Part shown: piece after piece, positions 24,547 through 36,202 of the stretch
Position numbering within the stretch: the stretch's first letter is position 1
How the letters are laid out: each line of letters starts with the position of its first letter
Origin: Cryptomeria japonica
Taxonomy: Eukaryota; Streptophyta; Pinopsida; Cupressales; Cupressaceae
Direction of reading: 5' to 3'
Length of the DNA: 64,000 bases
Assembly (NCBI RefSeq): GCF_030272615.1
Contig: NC_081413.1
Location: 723,441,649 to 723,505,648 of the forward strand
Position numbers and translations under genes: made by a program
Notes under the pieces: model-generated
What the model saw: the letters and a program-made list of their open reading frames with translations, nothing else
The model's database searches: none
Told to the model about the DNA's origin: nothing

Positions 24547-25495
24547 TGCAAATAATAGACAACATACCCATCAAAGATGACACAAGATATATCCTAGAAA
24601 AATGCTCACGAGGGAAAAACCCAGCCTCCAAAAGCATCCATCACCATGTATTATTCAACAATGCAACATTACAATACAACTATGAAAGCCTTTGAAACCC
24701 CAGCCATCAACAAGCACTCCATGTGAACAAGCATGTAACCACACATCCCATGTTAGGCTTCCAGCCTCCACAAATGCTAAACTTGGCTAACTTAGCTAAC
24801 TGGCTAACCCAAACAACTACCCTTGTGGTTGCTTTTATAGAAATAATCTCCCACAAAACTACCAAGTGGTATTACATCAAAACAATGTGCTAATACCATG
24901 TGCAAACACCATGGGATAACTACCTCCATTGACTCCACATCTAACATTCGGTACTTTATTAAATTAATTTCTCCAATATTAAATAAAATACAATATAATA
25001 ATCCCAATGTTACAATACAACTCATCAAGTGGTCTCAAAAATATTCCCAAGAAATCTCTACATGTTACACATCCATGTGCAACATTAATTAAAATATTAC
25101 ATTACATGTCCATGGGAACTCACATAATAAATAAATATTACAATTACAAACATTATTATGCAAGGTGTACAACAACTATTTTCCCACTTGTTGTATACAA
25201 TGCATAAGGGGGAATAAGTAACCACAACATGAACAAGGGAGCAATACCTCTAGCACATATACCATCATGGAATCAAAGTGCTCCATGTGCTCCATCAAGA
25301 TACTTGCAACAAGAAACAAAGTGACCACCCTCTCATACATGAATGCTCTCACCCTCTACCATGCCATTGCCACTGGACATAGAAAAGGCCATCCAAAGAG
25401 AAAGCCACACAATCTGTCGCAATTGATGCATGAAGGGTCATGTATGAAGAGACCAAGTTTGGGAAGATAAAAGATGTACATTGGGAGATCAGAAT
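24547..25495. mobile_element. Possible Copia-type fragment left of a 3' LTR
   Basis: This DNA separates the EF-G-tail repeat from the Copia LTR at 25,496. The phrase GAGGGAAAAACCCAGCCTCC near 24,610 reads on the minus strand like the end of many plant Copia LTRs (GGGTTTTTCCCTC). No protein domain is recognisable and both boundaries are guesses. Confidence 0.25.
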
Positions 25496-26404
25496 TGTTA
25501 GTGTAAACAAGGTTATTATCAAACTAGTTAAGACTAGGTTTGACCTTTTCACACTTAGTTTAAGTTTACTTAGGCTAGTTGAGTTTGTTGTCTCACCTCG
25601 TGTGGTGTAGACACATCTCCTCCCTTGTGGAAACACCTTGTGCATGCACACTTGCCACTTGCTCATACACTTCTCAAGTGAGCTACAAGTGTTGCATGAT
25701 TGGAGGGTTAGTCAGTGGTTGTGTCCAACCATCTCACCTCCTTGTCCTTGCCTACTTATGCAAGGATTTGCTCTCATGATCATTGAGCAATCTTAATACA
25801 CTAGATTGAATTCATTCATTTGTGCTTGTTGTTTATTTCTTAGATTTTAGAAATCATTTCAATAGTCACTAAGAGTTGTAAAGCACTCAGAATGTTTAAA
25901 GTCTAAGTGGCTTTGTGTTTGGTGCCCAAAGAGGAGTCACTTGAAGAGTTTAATTATTTTATTATAGCTATTGGTTATTCATTCTCCAAGGCATGGGATT
26001 TTTTAAGTTTTTTTGGCCCCTTGTTTTTGAAAAGTAGTTGTGGCTTTTCCTCTCCCATTTGTCTATAAATTAGAGTCAAGGCATAATTGTTTCATCATAG
26101 TTTCTTTGAGGTTTCCAAGTAGTTATAGGATCATTTAGAGAAGTGAAGTGAAGTGTATTATTGTTGTAGCCACTCTTTTCCAAATTAATAATATACTTGC
26201 CCTTGTTCATTGGTGGAGTTTTTTCACAAAAGACTTTCTCCATGTAAATCTGGTGTCTTTTTTGGTATGATTGATTTTATATTTATGTTGAGTTGTGTAA
26301 TCACATGTTGATTTTATATATAGTTTATGATTAGTAATCTTTTTAGATTTGTAATCACATAAGAAAGTTAATATTGAAAGTTTTCTTCACCTTGTTTCTC
26401 AACA
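25496..26404 (+). repeat. Copia-type LTR (solo or 3' LTR)
   Basis: A 909-bp segment runs from TGTTAGTGTAAACAAGG to TTGTTTCTCAACA (TG...CA). It has a TATAAAT-like box near 26,065 and, near 26,220, GTGGAGTTTTTTCACAAAAG followed by CTCCATGTAAATCTGGTGTC, the phrase usual downstream of the poly(A) region of plant Copia LTRs. The sequence just before it, TTGGGAGATCAGAA, resembles a Copia polypurine tract, so it may be the 3' LTR of a truncated element. The flanking pentamers (AGAAT, ATCAT) do not match well. Confidence 0.6.
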
Positions 26405-26945
26405 ATCATCCTCACATGTTGAGTCTCTTGCCATTTCAAAGTGGAATTGTTAATGGTCTCAATCAAAATCCTAGAAGTCATTCAATTTGTCAAGATTTAC
26501 AGAACAAATAAATATTGAAATCCATAATATATTATGCCAAAACCTTTTGTGGGCATATTTCTTGTAGTATTTTGACCAATGTGGCAAGTTTTTGGGCTAG
26601 TACACTTTACAATTTGGGAGATATTAAACTCAACTTCTTACACTTGATTTGTGAAAACAATTAGATTTAATTTTTTTTAGTAGCTGGAGTGAAATGATTT
26701 GGCAAGGAGATTTGTGATATCATTTTTGACAATATGGTCAATTTATAGATCAGCCCACATCCCAGTTTACAAAGATATTAAAGCTTCAAATGGTTCAATT
26801 TTTCACTGGTTAGATTGTGGAAACAATTAAATTGAAGGTTTTGTACGATTAAATGGAATTATATTTATGATTTTTTAGTGTAATAGTATCATCAACAAGT
26901 TAAAAAAGTTTCATGAGAAAATGTTTTGACTTGACTAGAAGTTAT
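26405..26945 (+). repeat. Dispersed repeat R, copy 2
   Basis: This is the second copy of the segment at 23,550-24,075, in the same orientation. It begins immediately after the Copia LTR. That junction, ATCATCCTCACATG, matches ATTATCCTCACACA in copy 1. Confidence 0.7.
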
Positions 26946-27394
26946 AATTGTTTGTCTTTGGCCACTTTTGAAGGTTCATTAGAGAAATTTTTATTAATTT
27001 TTTAATGAAATTGATAAAAATATATTTAAAAAGGAAGGCTTTTGACAAAATTAAGAATCAAATCTCCCCTATGCGATTTTTGTGTAATATTTTTTACAAA
27101 AGTAAAGACTTTTGTGAAGGTTAAAAATTGAGGCTGTATACCTTTATGCGAATTTCTAACTTGTTGGAAAGGTGAAGATTAGAAAATAAGCTTCAACTAC
27201 TCGCTTTTTTAATGAATTTCTAACCATTCAAAAAATAAAGATTTTATTACAAGATTATTAAATACCTTAAAAGAGATCTTGGAGTGCATCAAAAGATTTT
27301 AAAAACTTTCAAGCGAATGCAACTGACACGTGCAAAGTGAAATTCCACGACCTCTGCTCGCATCTTCCCATTTGCACTAATAGCATTAAGATCT

Positions 27395-27852
27395 GATCTT
27401 CGTGGCAAATTGAGAGCTGGAATCCATTAAAATCGTGATCTTCATGACAAACTTCTGTGTGAGGTATGGAGATATAAATACAGTGCATAATAGATTTGAT
27501 AAGGGAATATGAAACTGCAGACAAAGCATATAAAATAAAATACTTCAAAGAGATTCCATCTCAAGGAATGCAATGCTGAAACATCCATCGAAGCATAATG
27601 GAAGAGATGTTTGACAGTTATTATAGTTGGAAATGAAAGAATGTTTGACAGTTATTATAGTTACAAATGGAAGAGATTTTTTTGTTAGTTATTGTAGTTG
27701 GAAATGCTCTGGTCGACATGCATGAACAAAGCAAGTGAATGTTTGGACAGAATACATAGAAGAGTCGTCATCTCATGGAACAGAATGTTGCAAGATATAC
27801 ACAAAATCAGTTGGTTGAAGATGCTTTAGAAACTTTTGAGCAAATGCAGATC
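27395..27852 (+). pseudogene. Pentatricopeptide-repeat (PPR) protein pseudogene fragment
   Basis: Three pieces read like consecutive PPR motifs of a plant organelle RNA-binding protein. FMTNFCVRYGDINTVHNRFD (about 27,440-27,500) matches the usual N-x-Y-x-K-C-G-D...A-R-x-x-F-D pattern. VGNALVDMHEQSK (27,697-27,735) follows, then RRVVISWNRM (about 27,759-27,788), and in another frame YTQNQLVEDALETFEQMQ (27,796-27,849). PPR proteins bind RNA in plastids or mitochondria. Stops and frameshifts separate the pieces. Between the first two, a phrase containing TTTGACAGTTATTATAGTT is duplicated (about 27,611-27,660), with a more diverged third version beyond it. Only about two to three repeats remain, so it is a fragment. 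Confidence 0.6.
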
Positions 27853-28364
27853 GACAGAATATATATATTTTTTTTAAAATTAGTCATCCACATTTCTCCA
27901 CGGCTACGCCAAAAAGGAACCTCAATTATTTTAACTTGCAAGTTGACAGATGCAAAGTACCGAGTCTTTATCTAGATGATCAGACTCCCCCATGTAAAGC
28001 TTTCGGATACACGTTGTGATAGAAGAATGGTTGGAAAGTTTTGATAAGAAAACTCGGTTGTTGTTAAAGTGTAACTAAACTCTCTTGTAGGCCTAAAATT
28101 TATCATGACAATGAAATAACAATTGTGGAAATGGATGGGCAATTTGAGTAGGAGGAACTTATATTAGGTGTACCCACTAAATATTATGTGAGAACATAAA
28201 AGAAATTACTAAACTTGAAATAATGATGGTGCGGGTTTATTCTAAATTGGGCATGTACTCATATAAATTAAGGGATTGTTTTTGGAAAAGTCTTATGTAC
28301 AATTGTTGTTCAAATATACATGCATTTCACAAAAGCTACATTAATATGTGGAAGATTTTAATCA

Positions 28365-28814
28365 TAGGATTTTTAAGAGTTATTGGTTGTAAGTTTCCAA
28401 CAATGAGATTTTAGTATCTACATATTTTCTAATGCCTACAAAGTTATAAAAAATGGTATAGGTATTTTCTATTTCATTAGATTGTTTGAGCAAATGGTAG
28501 TGAAAGTGTCATTGGAAAATGTCCACTTTTGTGTTTGAGGTGGTGATGGTTTTGTGCATGAGAGTGACATTTTTTTTTTCAATTTCAATGGTTTCAATCG
28601 AATATTATTGCATTTATCCTTAGAAAACTTAGGAAGCTTAATGGAACATAATTCAATATTTAAGGGTGTGAATGTGGGGAAACCTACTTGTTTTTATACT
28701 CTTTATAGTGGTAAAAGGATGAGTCATATCGTGATGCAAAATCTAATGTCCTAGCATTCCAACTCTTAGCTTGTGGTGTTTTCAAGAAAAAAGCTAATAC
28801 ATACAAGTTCAAAT
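28365..28814 (+). pseudogene. Plastid EF-G pseudogene, copy 1, 5' part (split by element C)
   Basis: This segment aligns with 57,403-57,850. Near 28,721-28,790 it encodes ESYRDAKSNVLAFQLLACGV, which resembles the part of plastid elongation factor G just before its C-terminal domain (a GSYHDV..S.VLAFQLA-like segment). EF-G is the GTPase that moves tRNA and mRNA through the ribosome. The coding potential is ruined by stops and frame changes. The sequence breaks at the target duplication CAAAT (28,810-28,814) and resumes at 56,486, so the gene copy was already present when element C inserted. Confidence 0.6.
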
Positions 28815-29295
28815 TCTTAGAATTTGTAAAATGTGAATCCCACGAGCCTAGTTATCTTTTGCAAGAATATCCGTCACACATATAGAGAAAATTGAATAAC
28901 AAAATAATTGAAGACAATAACAATGAAATTGATTGAATTGCTTGTATTGCTTATTGTTTTTTGTTTTTTTCTTAAGTTACAATGAAGGATATAACATCTT
29001 TATAAAGAAATCTAACTCTAAAGATAGAAACCCTAAATGGTGTAGTCTACAAGATAGATTGAAAGTTTGAAACATAATGCATGAATCAGTCATGTATGCA
29101 CAAATAACATAATAGACTAATTAATGCATGAAACTCTCAAAAATCTAAACATACTTTGCTTTTCCTAATTTGCACTATGCATGGAGATAAATATTAATTA
29201 ATTATTTGTAATTAATTAATTAACTAAATAATAAATTATTTAGTAAATTAATGCAATTAAGTGAATAATTGATATATAAATTATTTATTCCAACG
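28815..29295 (-). repeat. Element C, left LTR (3' LTR in sense)
   Basis: A 481-bp segment aligns with 39,382-39,771 and with 54,593-54,973 plus 56,414-56,480. Its ends are mutated: TC for TG at the left, CG for CA at the right. On the minus strand the LTR starts with GTTGGAATAAATAATT, a Copia-like beginning. It is flanked on the left by CAAAT. Confidence 0.8.
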
Positions 29296-29458
29296 CCCCC
29301 ATAAATGCACAACTGGGGAGAGAGGCACAAAAGATGTAGGAAAAAAACATGCAAAGATGAATGCAAGATGGGTCTTGGCTTAAAGCCTGATGAGGTACCC
29401 ATGAACAAACATGAAGTTTCTCATAAACGGAGCAAACGAGAAAACCCTGAAAGGGGAC
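29296..29458 (-). mobile_element. Element C internal region, left piece with polypurine tract
   Basis: The CCCCC at 29,296-29,300 gives ATGGGGG on the minus strand directly before the LTR start, as a polypurine tract should. The remaining 150 bp hold no recognised gene. The piece ends at GGGAC (29,454-29,458), the target duplication of element A. Confidence 0.6.
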
Positions 29459-31597
29459 TGATAGGGAGGTTGCCAGGAAAGTGCTCAAAAGGATAATTTG
29501 AGTCAAGAGGTTCAATTTGTTACCCAAAAACTTGTTTAAGGTTGTTGTATGTGTTTACAAAATCATTCTTGTGGTTATATTGCCAAGCACTTCATGTATC
29601 ACTTTCCTAACAAACTCCCCTTTTGGTGATAGCTCACACCCATGCTCAACCTACTCAAATTACTCACTCCACCCATCTACACATCCTCAATCTCTATTCT
29701 TTTGGCATTCAACCCTCTGTTAAAGAGTGTATTAGGAGTCTTCAACATGGACATGTAGGGGCAGCAAGGTTTTTGTCAAGTTTGACAACCAAACTTAGTT
29801 CTAGGCCCATAGACTTGGCTTGCTCAATACACCAACCAAGGGTCAAAATCTCAAAAAGGGACAACACGTTGCCCAAAGGCCTATATGTTGCTTATTTAAA
29901 TGTTTTAACATGTCCACACAAAGTCTTATGAGCCCTAAACTCCTCCTTGCAATCGGGTTCTAAAAAAGTGTGTGTTATGCAGTCAAGGGCTACTAGCCTG
30001 TGGAGGGCTAATTGGCCAATTTTTGTTCACTCGACCCAACGATGGGCTTCTCCTTCAACAAAATTATTTTGGATGGTGTGGAATAGGTCATAGCAAGGAG
30101 ATTTTCATGGTTTTAGGTTCCACCAACTTAGTTTAGTGACTGTCCACAAAATTGGGCCTAAAGTTAGGGTTTCATGAGGGTTTGGATGCTTCCACCATGG
30201 ACTCCTCTCACCAAGCTTGATTCAAACTCCCACACTGCTTGGAGACCTTTTCCATAGCAAACTAGAGCTTCCCTTGCCTTTGTTACACAAGCATTATGCC
30301 AAACACTTGGCAAACCATTGAGAAAAACAGTAAAAGTGTCACTGTCACAATCAAAATGCTGCCCTTTTACCAGTTAGCGATCATTACACCTTTGGACGTG
30401 CATAATGAAGAGTTTTGAATTGGAAATACACCTCAATGAGGTCTAAAAACATTGGATAATCTTCCTATTACAATGCCTTCTCAGTTACAAGGCTTGGATG
30501 ATGCTTTTGAAGCATTCCATAAGCAAATTGACAACACAATTCATAAAAACAGTGAACTCACTGTTTTGTTTACAAAATGAGAATGTTTGATAAGAACAAT
30601 CTATTCCAATAAACTAAGATGATTCTAAACACACTTGGCCACATGTCCAGACCTCTACATCATGCATTTGTTCACTCCAAATTCCTTTTGGGTGCAACTC
30701 TTGAGTTTTGATCATGTTACTAGCCAAGTAATCAATACTTGCCTAGTATTCACTCAAGTCCTTCTTACAACCACACTTAGCATAAAATAGAGCATATGTA
30801 TAGTATATACATGAATTCCAACTTGACTAAATCCATTTTTTGGGATCCCAGACCTGGATTAATCAAGTGGTGACATTTTAGAACTTCAAACCCTTGACAA
30901 GGCAGTGAGCACACAGATTGAAAATAATTTTGTACAATCAAATTTCCAAAAGAAAAAAATACAAAAATAAACTAGAGATAATTATACAACTATTATGCGC
31001 ACTTACCAAAGGTACAGTACGGACTATGGAGCTACAGTATGGACTGTTTCACAAAGGAAAGAAAAACTAGTCATAAAAGCCAAAATTTCATGATTTTATT
31101 AAAAAGCTCTTGCTCATACAATCACCAAAAATTTAAAAGGAAAAGGGGGGAATTTTATAGTTTTTCCAGTTGTTTATCAAGCCTCAGTATGAATATGAGG
31201 TTTCCATAACTTCAATTTGCAAGAAAATGACAATTTTGACAATTTTACAAGCCCAAATGACAACTTTTCTTGCTCCAAAAGACATTTTTGACACTCTAAC
31301 CTTATCAACTTGTATAAACAACTTTGATATGCCTAAAAAAACTTATCAAACATTTTTCAATGCTTTGGAAAGCATTAGATGACCTTTTTGACAATTTTGC
31401 ACATTTTTGCCAAAAATTGTCAACTCAAAGCCTGAAAGGCAAAACTTGATCTCTTGAGCCCAAAATGAGATAAAAACCACTAAACATGACACATAAAAAC
31501 CTAAAACAAAATTATGAACCTAACACAAGACATTACAAACAAGAAAGCATTAAATACTCAAAATGGGAGTTTTACTCAACTAGGTGCTCCTGCACCA
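29459..31597 (-). repeat. Element A, left LTR (3' LTR in sense)
   Basis: A 2,139-bp LTR runs from TGATAGGGAGGTTGCC to GCTCCTGCACCA, aligned with 36,203-38,072. It is 269 bp longer than its partner: most of the difference is one block at about 29,940-30,200 that is absent from the right LTR. Because both LTRs were identical at insertion, this is an insertion in one copy or a deletion in the other since then. Confidence 0.9.
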
Positions 31598-31611
31598 TAC
31601 TCCCCCAAAAA
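31598..31611 (-). other. Polypurine tract of element A
   Basis: The minus strand reads TTTTGGGGGAGTA immediately before the LTR start TGGTGCAGG. This tract primes plus-strand DNA synthesis in LTR retrotransposons. Confidence 0.7.
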
Positions 31612-31619
31612 CAAAGAAG

Positions 31620-31990
31620 TCATGTGACTCCTTGAGGAAAAAAAGAAGAAGGTATGCAAGCTTTCTGAAAGTTAGCTTTAGGTATCCATGTGGCCTCTGA
31701 GATAGGTTTGTCCTTCCATTTGATTAGATGCTCCATGTAGGTGTGTTTAGTTTTGCCAAAAGTTTGAACATAATGCTTGGGGAAAAGAAAGAGAAGGGAG
31801 AGATAGATCAGAAAGGGATTGTGCAACATCTGAAACTCTTTGAATATCCTCAAGTGTTTTCCCTTTGAAAGAAATTAGATCTGCAACATTAAAAATATGA
31901 GACAAAGAAACATCAGTAGGTAAATCAACTTTGTAAGCATTAGACCCATACTTCGCCAAGATGTTGCAAGGGCCTATCCTCCTCATCTGA
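31620..31990 (-). pseudogene. Element A integrase C-terminus and chromodomain
   Basis: From 31,986 leftward (minus) the text RRIGPCNILAKYGSNAYKVD and the following LPTDVSLSHIFNVADL are typical of the integrase C-terminal GPY/F module. A frame change near 31,850 leads to a chromodomain-like segment containing HLIKWKDKPISEATW at about 31,680-31,730. Chromodomains in these elements steer integration toward particular chromatin. The aromatic and acidic positions of the fold (W-K, E-x-T-W) are retained, so the targeting module is recognisable although the frame is broken. Confidence 0.8.
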
Positions 31991-32339
31991 AATTTGTTGG
32001 GAACTCCCTTTTGTACCTTGCCTTGTTCAAATGAACCATCACATAATCATCTATGGAAAACTAAACATCTCTCTTTGTAGCATCCACTCTTGCTTTGACC
32101 TTTTGGGATGTATGTTGAAGAGCTTTTCTCACTTGCTCATGAACCTCCTTCATGGATTGTGCCATGTCATCTGTTGTTCCACTCTTATGTTGTAAATTAG
32201 TGATATCCCTCAACTCCATTATACCCCTTGGATGCATATCATAAACAACTTCAAATGGACTTTTACCTGTAGACCGGTTAACACTATCATTGTAGGCATA
32301 TTCTGCTTGATGAATGAGTTGATCCCAACTCTGCCCATA

Positions 32340-32834
32340 TTACTTTGTCAAGCACCTAAGCATGTTTCCAAGAGAGTTGTTCACAACTTTGGTTTGGCCA
32401 TCAGTTTGTGGATGATAAGCTGAACCCAAAGAGATATTAGTACCCAATCTCTTCCATAAATGACCAAGAAACTTAACATCCCTATCTGAAACAATGCTAA
32501 TAGGCAAACCATGAATTCTAACAACTTCTTTGAAAAATAAGTAAGCAATATGACTTGCATCATGTGTTGTCTTATAAGGAATAAAATGATCCATTTTGCT
32601 AAATCTGTCAACTACTATAAAGATGCTATCAAATATTGCTTGAGTTCTAGGTAATCCTACCACAAAATCCATACTAATGCAATCCCAAGGCCTATGTGGA
32701 ATGGAAAGAGGCTGATATAAACCAGCATTAGAGGAATTACCTTTTGCTTTCTGACATACCAAGCACTGCTCAACATACCTCCTGATGTCTCTCTGCATCT
32801 TAGGCCAATAATAGAACCTTTGAACCAACTCCAA
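32340..32834 (-). pseudogene. Element A integrase catalytic core
   Basis: The zinc-binding tail (YYWPKMQRDIRRYVEQC, then LVCQKAKG) is followed by the catalytic core, with the first Asp in ISMDFVVGLP and the second in IVSDRDVKF. The third catalytic residue, the Glu normally seen in the HPQTDGQTE motif, is Lys here (HPQTDGQTKVVN), so the enzyme would be inactive. Integrase inserts the element's DNA copy into the chromosome. The change is GAA to AAA, a G-to-A transition. A stop at 32,339 and missing linkers separate the domain from its neighbours. Confidence 0.9.
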
Positions 32835-32951
32835 GCATTAGTTGAGACCGAAATGTCCACTTAAGCACCCATTGTGCTTCTCTTGAATGAGGTTCTCTCT
32901 CATAGAACCTTTTGGAACACACAACTGTCCACCCCTAAATAACAAACCATC

Positions 32952-34211
32952 CTACAAAGTGAAATCGGCATATGCACCATGGAAATTATTCTCAAAATCT
33001 TGACAAACTTTATAAGCTTCAACAAAATCATCATCAGTAGGATACATCTCTTTGAAACTATCAATACCAATGCTCTGAACTTGAATCTCGTGAATAGTTA
33101 ACAACCTTCTACTCAAAGCATCTGCTAATTTATTCAACTGACCCTTCTTATGCTTAAGAGTAAAAGTGTAAGCTTGTAAGTATTCTACCCATTTAATATG
33201 CCTATGATTCAGTTTATCCTGTGAGTTCAAGAAACTTAGTGCCTATTTATCTGTGTATACAACAAACTCTTTAGGAAGAAGATAGTGTCTCCATTTCCTA
33301 AGTGCCTGTATTGCATAAAGTTCTCAATCATAGGAAGAGTACTTTTTCTTTGTGTCATTCAACTTCTCACTAAATAATGCAACTGGTCTATTTTCCTGAC
33401 TTAAAACAGCTCCTACAAAAATATTACTAGCATCACATTCAATAGTAAAAAGCTTATCAAAACTAGGTAAAATGAACACTGGTTGAGTAGCTACTTTAGT
33501 TTTCAATAATTCAAACCCCTTATTGGCTGCACTTGTCCACTGAAATTTTACCTTTACACCCCCTTTGATGGTGTCTAACATTGGAGCACAAATCTCACTG
33601 AATCCCTTGATGAACTTTCTATAAAACTGTGCCAAACCATGGAAGCTTCTGACATCACTGGTTGTCTTAGGAGTTGCCCAACTGGTTATTGCTGCAACTT
33701 TAGATTGATCCATTTCCAAATTGCCTCCTGATACAACAAAACCAAGATAGACCAATTCTTGCTTCAAGAAATCACATTTTTCTAGATTAATGGTTAGATA
33801 TTCATCAGATAATTGTCTCAAAACAATAGCTAAATGCTCTTCCTTAGTCTTATTGAAAATAAGAATATCATCTAAATACACAATAACAAAATTGCCAATG
33901 AAATCATGTAAAACTTCATTCATGAGTCTCATGAATGTCCTGGAAGCATTAGAGAGTCCAAATGGCATGACAAGCCACTCATAAAGACCCTCATTTGTTT
34001 TGAAAGTTGTTTTCCATTCATCCCCCTCTTTGATTCTTATCTGATGGTAACCACTCTTCAAGTCAATCTTACTGAAATACTGTGCACCCCCCAAACAATC
34101 CATCAAGTTCTCTATCTTGGGTATGGGAAATCTGTACCTGATGGTGATCTTGTTTATGGCTCTGGAATCCGTGCAAAATCTCCATGTTCCACCCTTCTTA
34201 GGTGCCAACAC
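32952..34211 (-). pseudogene. Element A reverse transcriptase and RNase H
   Basis: The longest open piece (34,211-33,324, about 295 codons) contains the RT motifs [40 protein letters not shown] and the catalytic YLDD in [11 protein letters not shown], all intact. It runs into the start of RNase H (FTIECDASN). After a stop near 33,324 the RNase H resumes at 33,230 with a connection region (LTHRHIKWVEYLQAY-like, LADALSRR). RT copies element RNA into DNA and RNase H removes the RNA template. Several stops interrupt the frame, but the RT palm itself is nearly undamaged. Confidence 0.92.
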
Positions 34212-34688
34212 TGTAGGTACTGCACAAGGACTAATGCTCTTCCTAATCAGCCCTTGGTCTAAGAGTTCTTGTATTTGTCTTGCTACCTCTTTGTTTTATT
34301 CAAGGGTCATCTTATAGGCTGCCTTATTTGGTAAAGAGGTTCTAGGTATGAAATCAATTTGGTGGCTAATGGCTCTAGGAGGTGGTAAAGCTGCAGGTGT
34401 ACCATCACTGATTATTGCTTTGAAGTTATCAAGGATTTGATGCACCTTATATGGTATCTCAACTTTCTTTTCTACCTTTTCTTCCTTGGGTTTCACTATG
34501 AGTGTGAATCCCACTCCTTCACCTTCTTCTGGTGTTTTTATGAACTCTTTCTCATTCACTAACAAGATGTTAGGTACTTTGTTGTTGCTCTCTCCTTCTT
34601 CAATGAGGGATTGAATCTAATAGGTTACTCCATCTTTTTGAAATGAGTAGGAGTTTCTTTCCCCATCATGGTGTGCTTTTCGGTCAAA

Positions 34689-34970
34689 CTACCATGGTCT
34701 ACCCAACAGTAGGTGGCAAGCATCCATAGGAAGGATGTCACATAGGATCCTATCTACATATCCACCTATGTGGGAATCTACCCAAGCTTGCTCATTTACT
34801 AACACATGTTGTCCCTTATTTAACCATGTGACCTTGTATGGCTCCTTGTGTTGTATCCTAGGTAGTTTCAATTTGCTTACTGCTTCCTCTGATATGATGT
34901 TATCTGTGGATCTTGAATCTATGATAACCTTACACACCTTTCCCATGATTTTACACTTAATCCTGAACAA
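34689..34970 (-). pseudogene. Element A aspartic protease
   Basis: The motif VCKVIIDSRSTDNIIS is the retroviral-type aspartic protease active site, in which D-S-G is expected. Here the Gly is Arg (GGA to AGA), which should inactivate it. The C-terminal part (DILPMDACHLLLGRPW) carries the conserved ILGRPW-like strand. The enzyme would cleave the gag-pol precursor. The piece is separated from RT by a linker with stops at about 34,566-34,688. Confidence 0.88.
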
Positions 34971-34979
34971 TGCTCTTCT

Positions 34980-36149
34980 TTATGAGACCTCTGTACTATG
35001 TAGCTTCTTCATTAACACTCTCTTGACCATCAAACTCTCACCATCTTTTGAAGCTAGGTGTTTCAATGCTGAAGTTCTGGTATTACCTCCATCTTCTTGA
35101 ACATAATTTACCCTCTTTTCACCACCATAGGATGAACTAGGCTTCTTTGGGCATCTATACGCAAGGTGGCCCAACTTTTGACAGTTATAGCACTTCATGG
35201 TTGAGAAGTAGGACCCTCTCCCTGGTCCATTAGATCTAACCCCTACCCCTATAGTTGGGTTTTCTCTGAGAATCCCCACTTTTCTCTAGAAGTTTAGACT
35301 CTCCCTGGGATCGTTGATCTATGCTCCTTCCCCCAAAACTGCCTCTATGGCCTCTACCATCTCTTCCCCTACCTCTACCTCTGTTGTTTTGTTCTTGCTT
35401 TCTCCTACCTTTCTCTTCCACCTTAAGTGCAAATTAATAGCACTTGTGTACTGTTTGTGGGCATAACAAGCTCATCTCTTCCTGGATGTTCCATCTTAAC
35501 CCATTCAAGTATCTTGTCACTTTTATGCTCTCATCCTCCACTACTCTGGATCTCATGCATAGTTTTTGAAACTCCTTAGTGTAGCTACTGACATCTAGGT
35601 CTTTTTGTCTCAAATTTTGTCTTTTCTGTGAAGTTGTATTTCATAGTCTTATGGAAGGTAGGTTTCTTTTATTTTGGCTACAATTGCTTTCCACGTGGCT
35701 ATTGGTTGCTTACCTTCTTTCACCCTTTCCTCTTGGATGAACTTCCACCAAGTTAAGGTTGCCCCTCTCAACCTTGATTTTGATACCTTAACCTTTTGTG
35801 CTTCAGTTATTCCATCACATTCAAAATGGTTTTCTAGACCTTCAATCCACTCTATAAGAGCATCTGGATCCATCTTTCCACTGAAAAGGACTACTCCCTC
35901 TAAGGTTTTACCACTCATAGCTCTCAAATATTTCAAGAATGGTTCTTTCTCAATAACAGGGTTAGGTATGGGAACCTCATCTTCTATGGCCATCATTTTA
36001 CCCTTGTCTCCAACCTTATCATGGACCTCTTTAGTTTTGACTTCTACTTCGACTAGTTTCATTGCTAGTTGATCCAATCTTTCCCTGAGTGCCCTATTTT
36101 CCTCTTCTTGGTCTTCAACCTTCTTGGTTAATTCTGCATTAGTCACCAT
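34980..36149 (-). pseudogene. Element A gag with zinc knuckle
   Basis: The frame starts at an ATG at 36,149, only about 50 bases after the primer-binding site. It reads a coiled-coil N-terminus (ELTKKVEDQEEENRALRERL), then the start of a retrotransposon gag core (EGVVLFSGKMDPDALIEWIE...LTWWKF). A break at 35,422-35,648 follows, then an Arg/Gly-rich stretch (RGRGRDGRGHRGSFGG) and one CCHC zinc knuckle, CYNCQKLGHLAYRC, near 35,190. Gag forms the virus-like particle and packages RNA. It is a pseudogene because the core is split by stops and frame changes. Confidence 0.88.
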
Positions 36150-36186
36150 GTTTTCCTAATGTTCCTTTCCTCCTGAATCTTTTGTT

Positions 36187-36199
36187 GGCAATGATACCA
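36187..36199 (-). other. Primer-binding site of element A
   Basis: The minus strand reads TGGTATCATTGCC three bases after the LTR end. The first eight bases match the complement of the plant initiator-methionine tRNA 3' end (TGGTATCA), the usual primer for chromoviruses. Confidence 0.8.
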
Positions 36200-36202
36200 C
36201 TA

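Noticed and set aside
24547-25226. A complete minus-strand LTR flanked by CCACA
   Set aside because: CCACA does occur on both sides, but the right end would not be a proper LTR terminus and no second copy is present to confirm the boundaries.
25496-26404. Target duplication around the Copia LTR
   Set aside because: AGAAT on the left and ATCAT on the right match at only three of five bases.
28223-28414. Plus-strand 63-codon frame as a gene
   Set aside because: No recognisable domain; it overlaps the boundary of the pseudogene repeat and is not preserved in the second copy.
29305-29931. Plus-strand open frames across the A LTR and element C
   Set aside because: They fall inside LTR sequence, are on the antisense side of the elements, and the related frame in the other LTR (36,261-36,651) diverges in frame and end; no domain is present.
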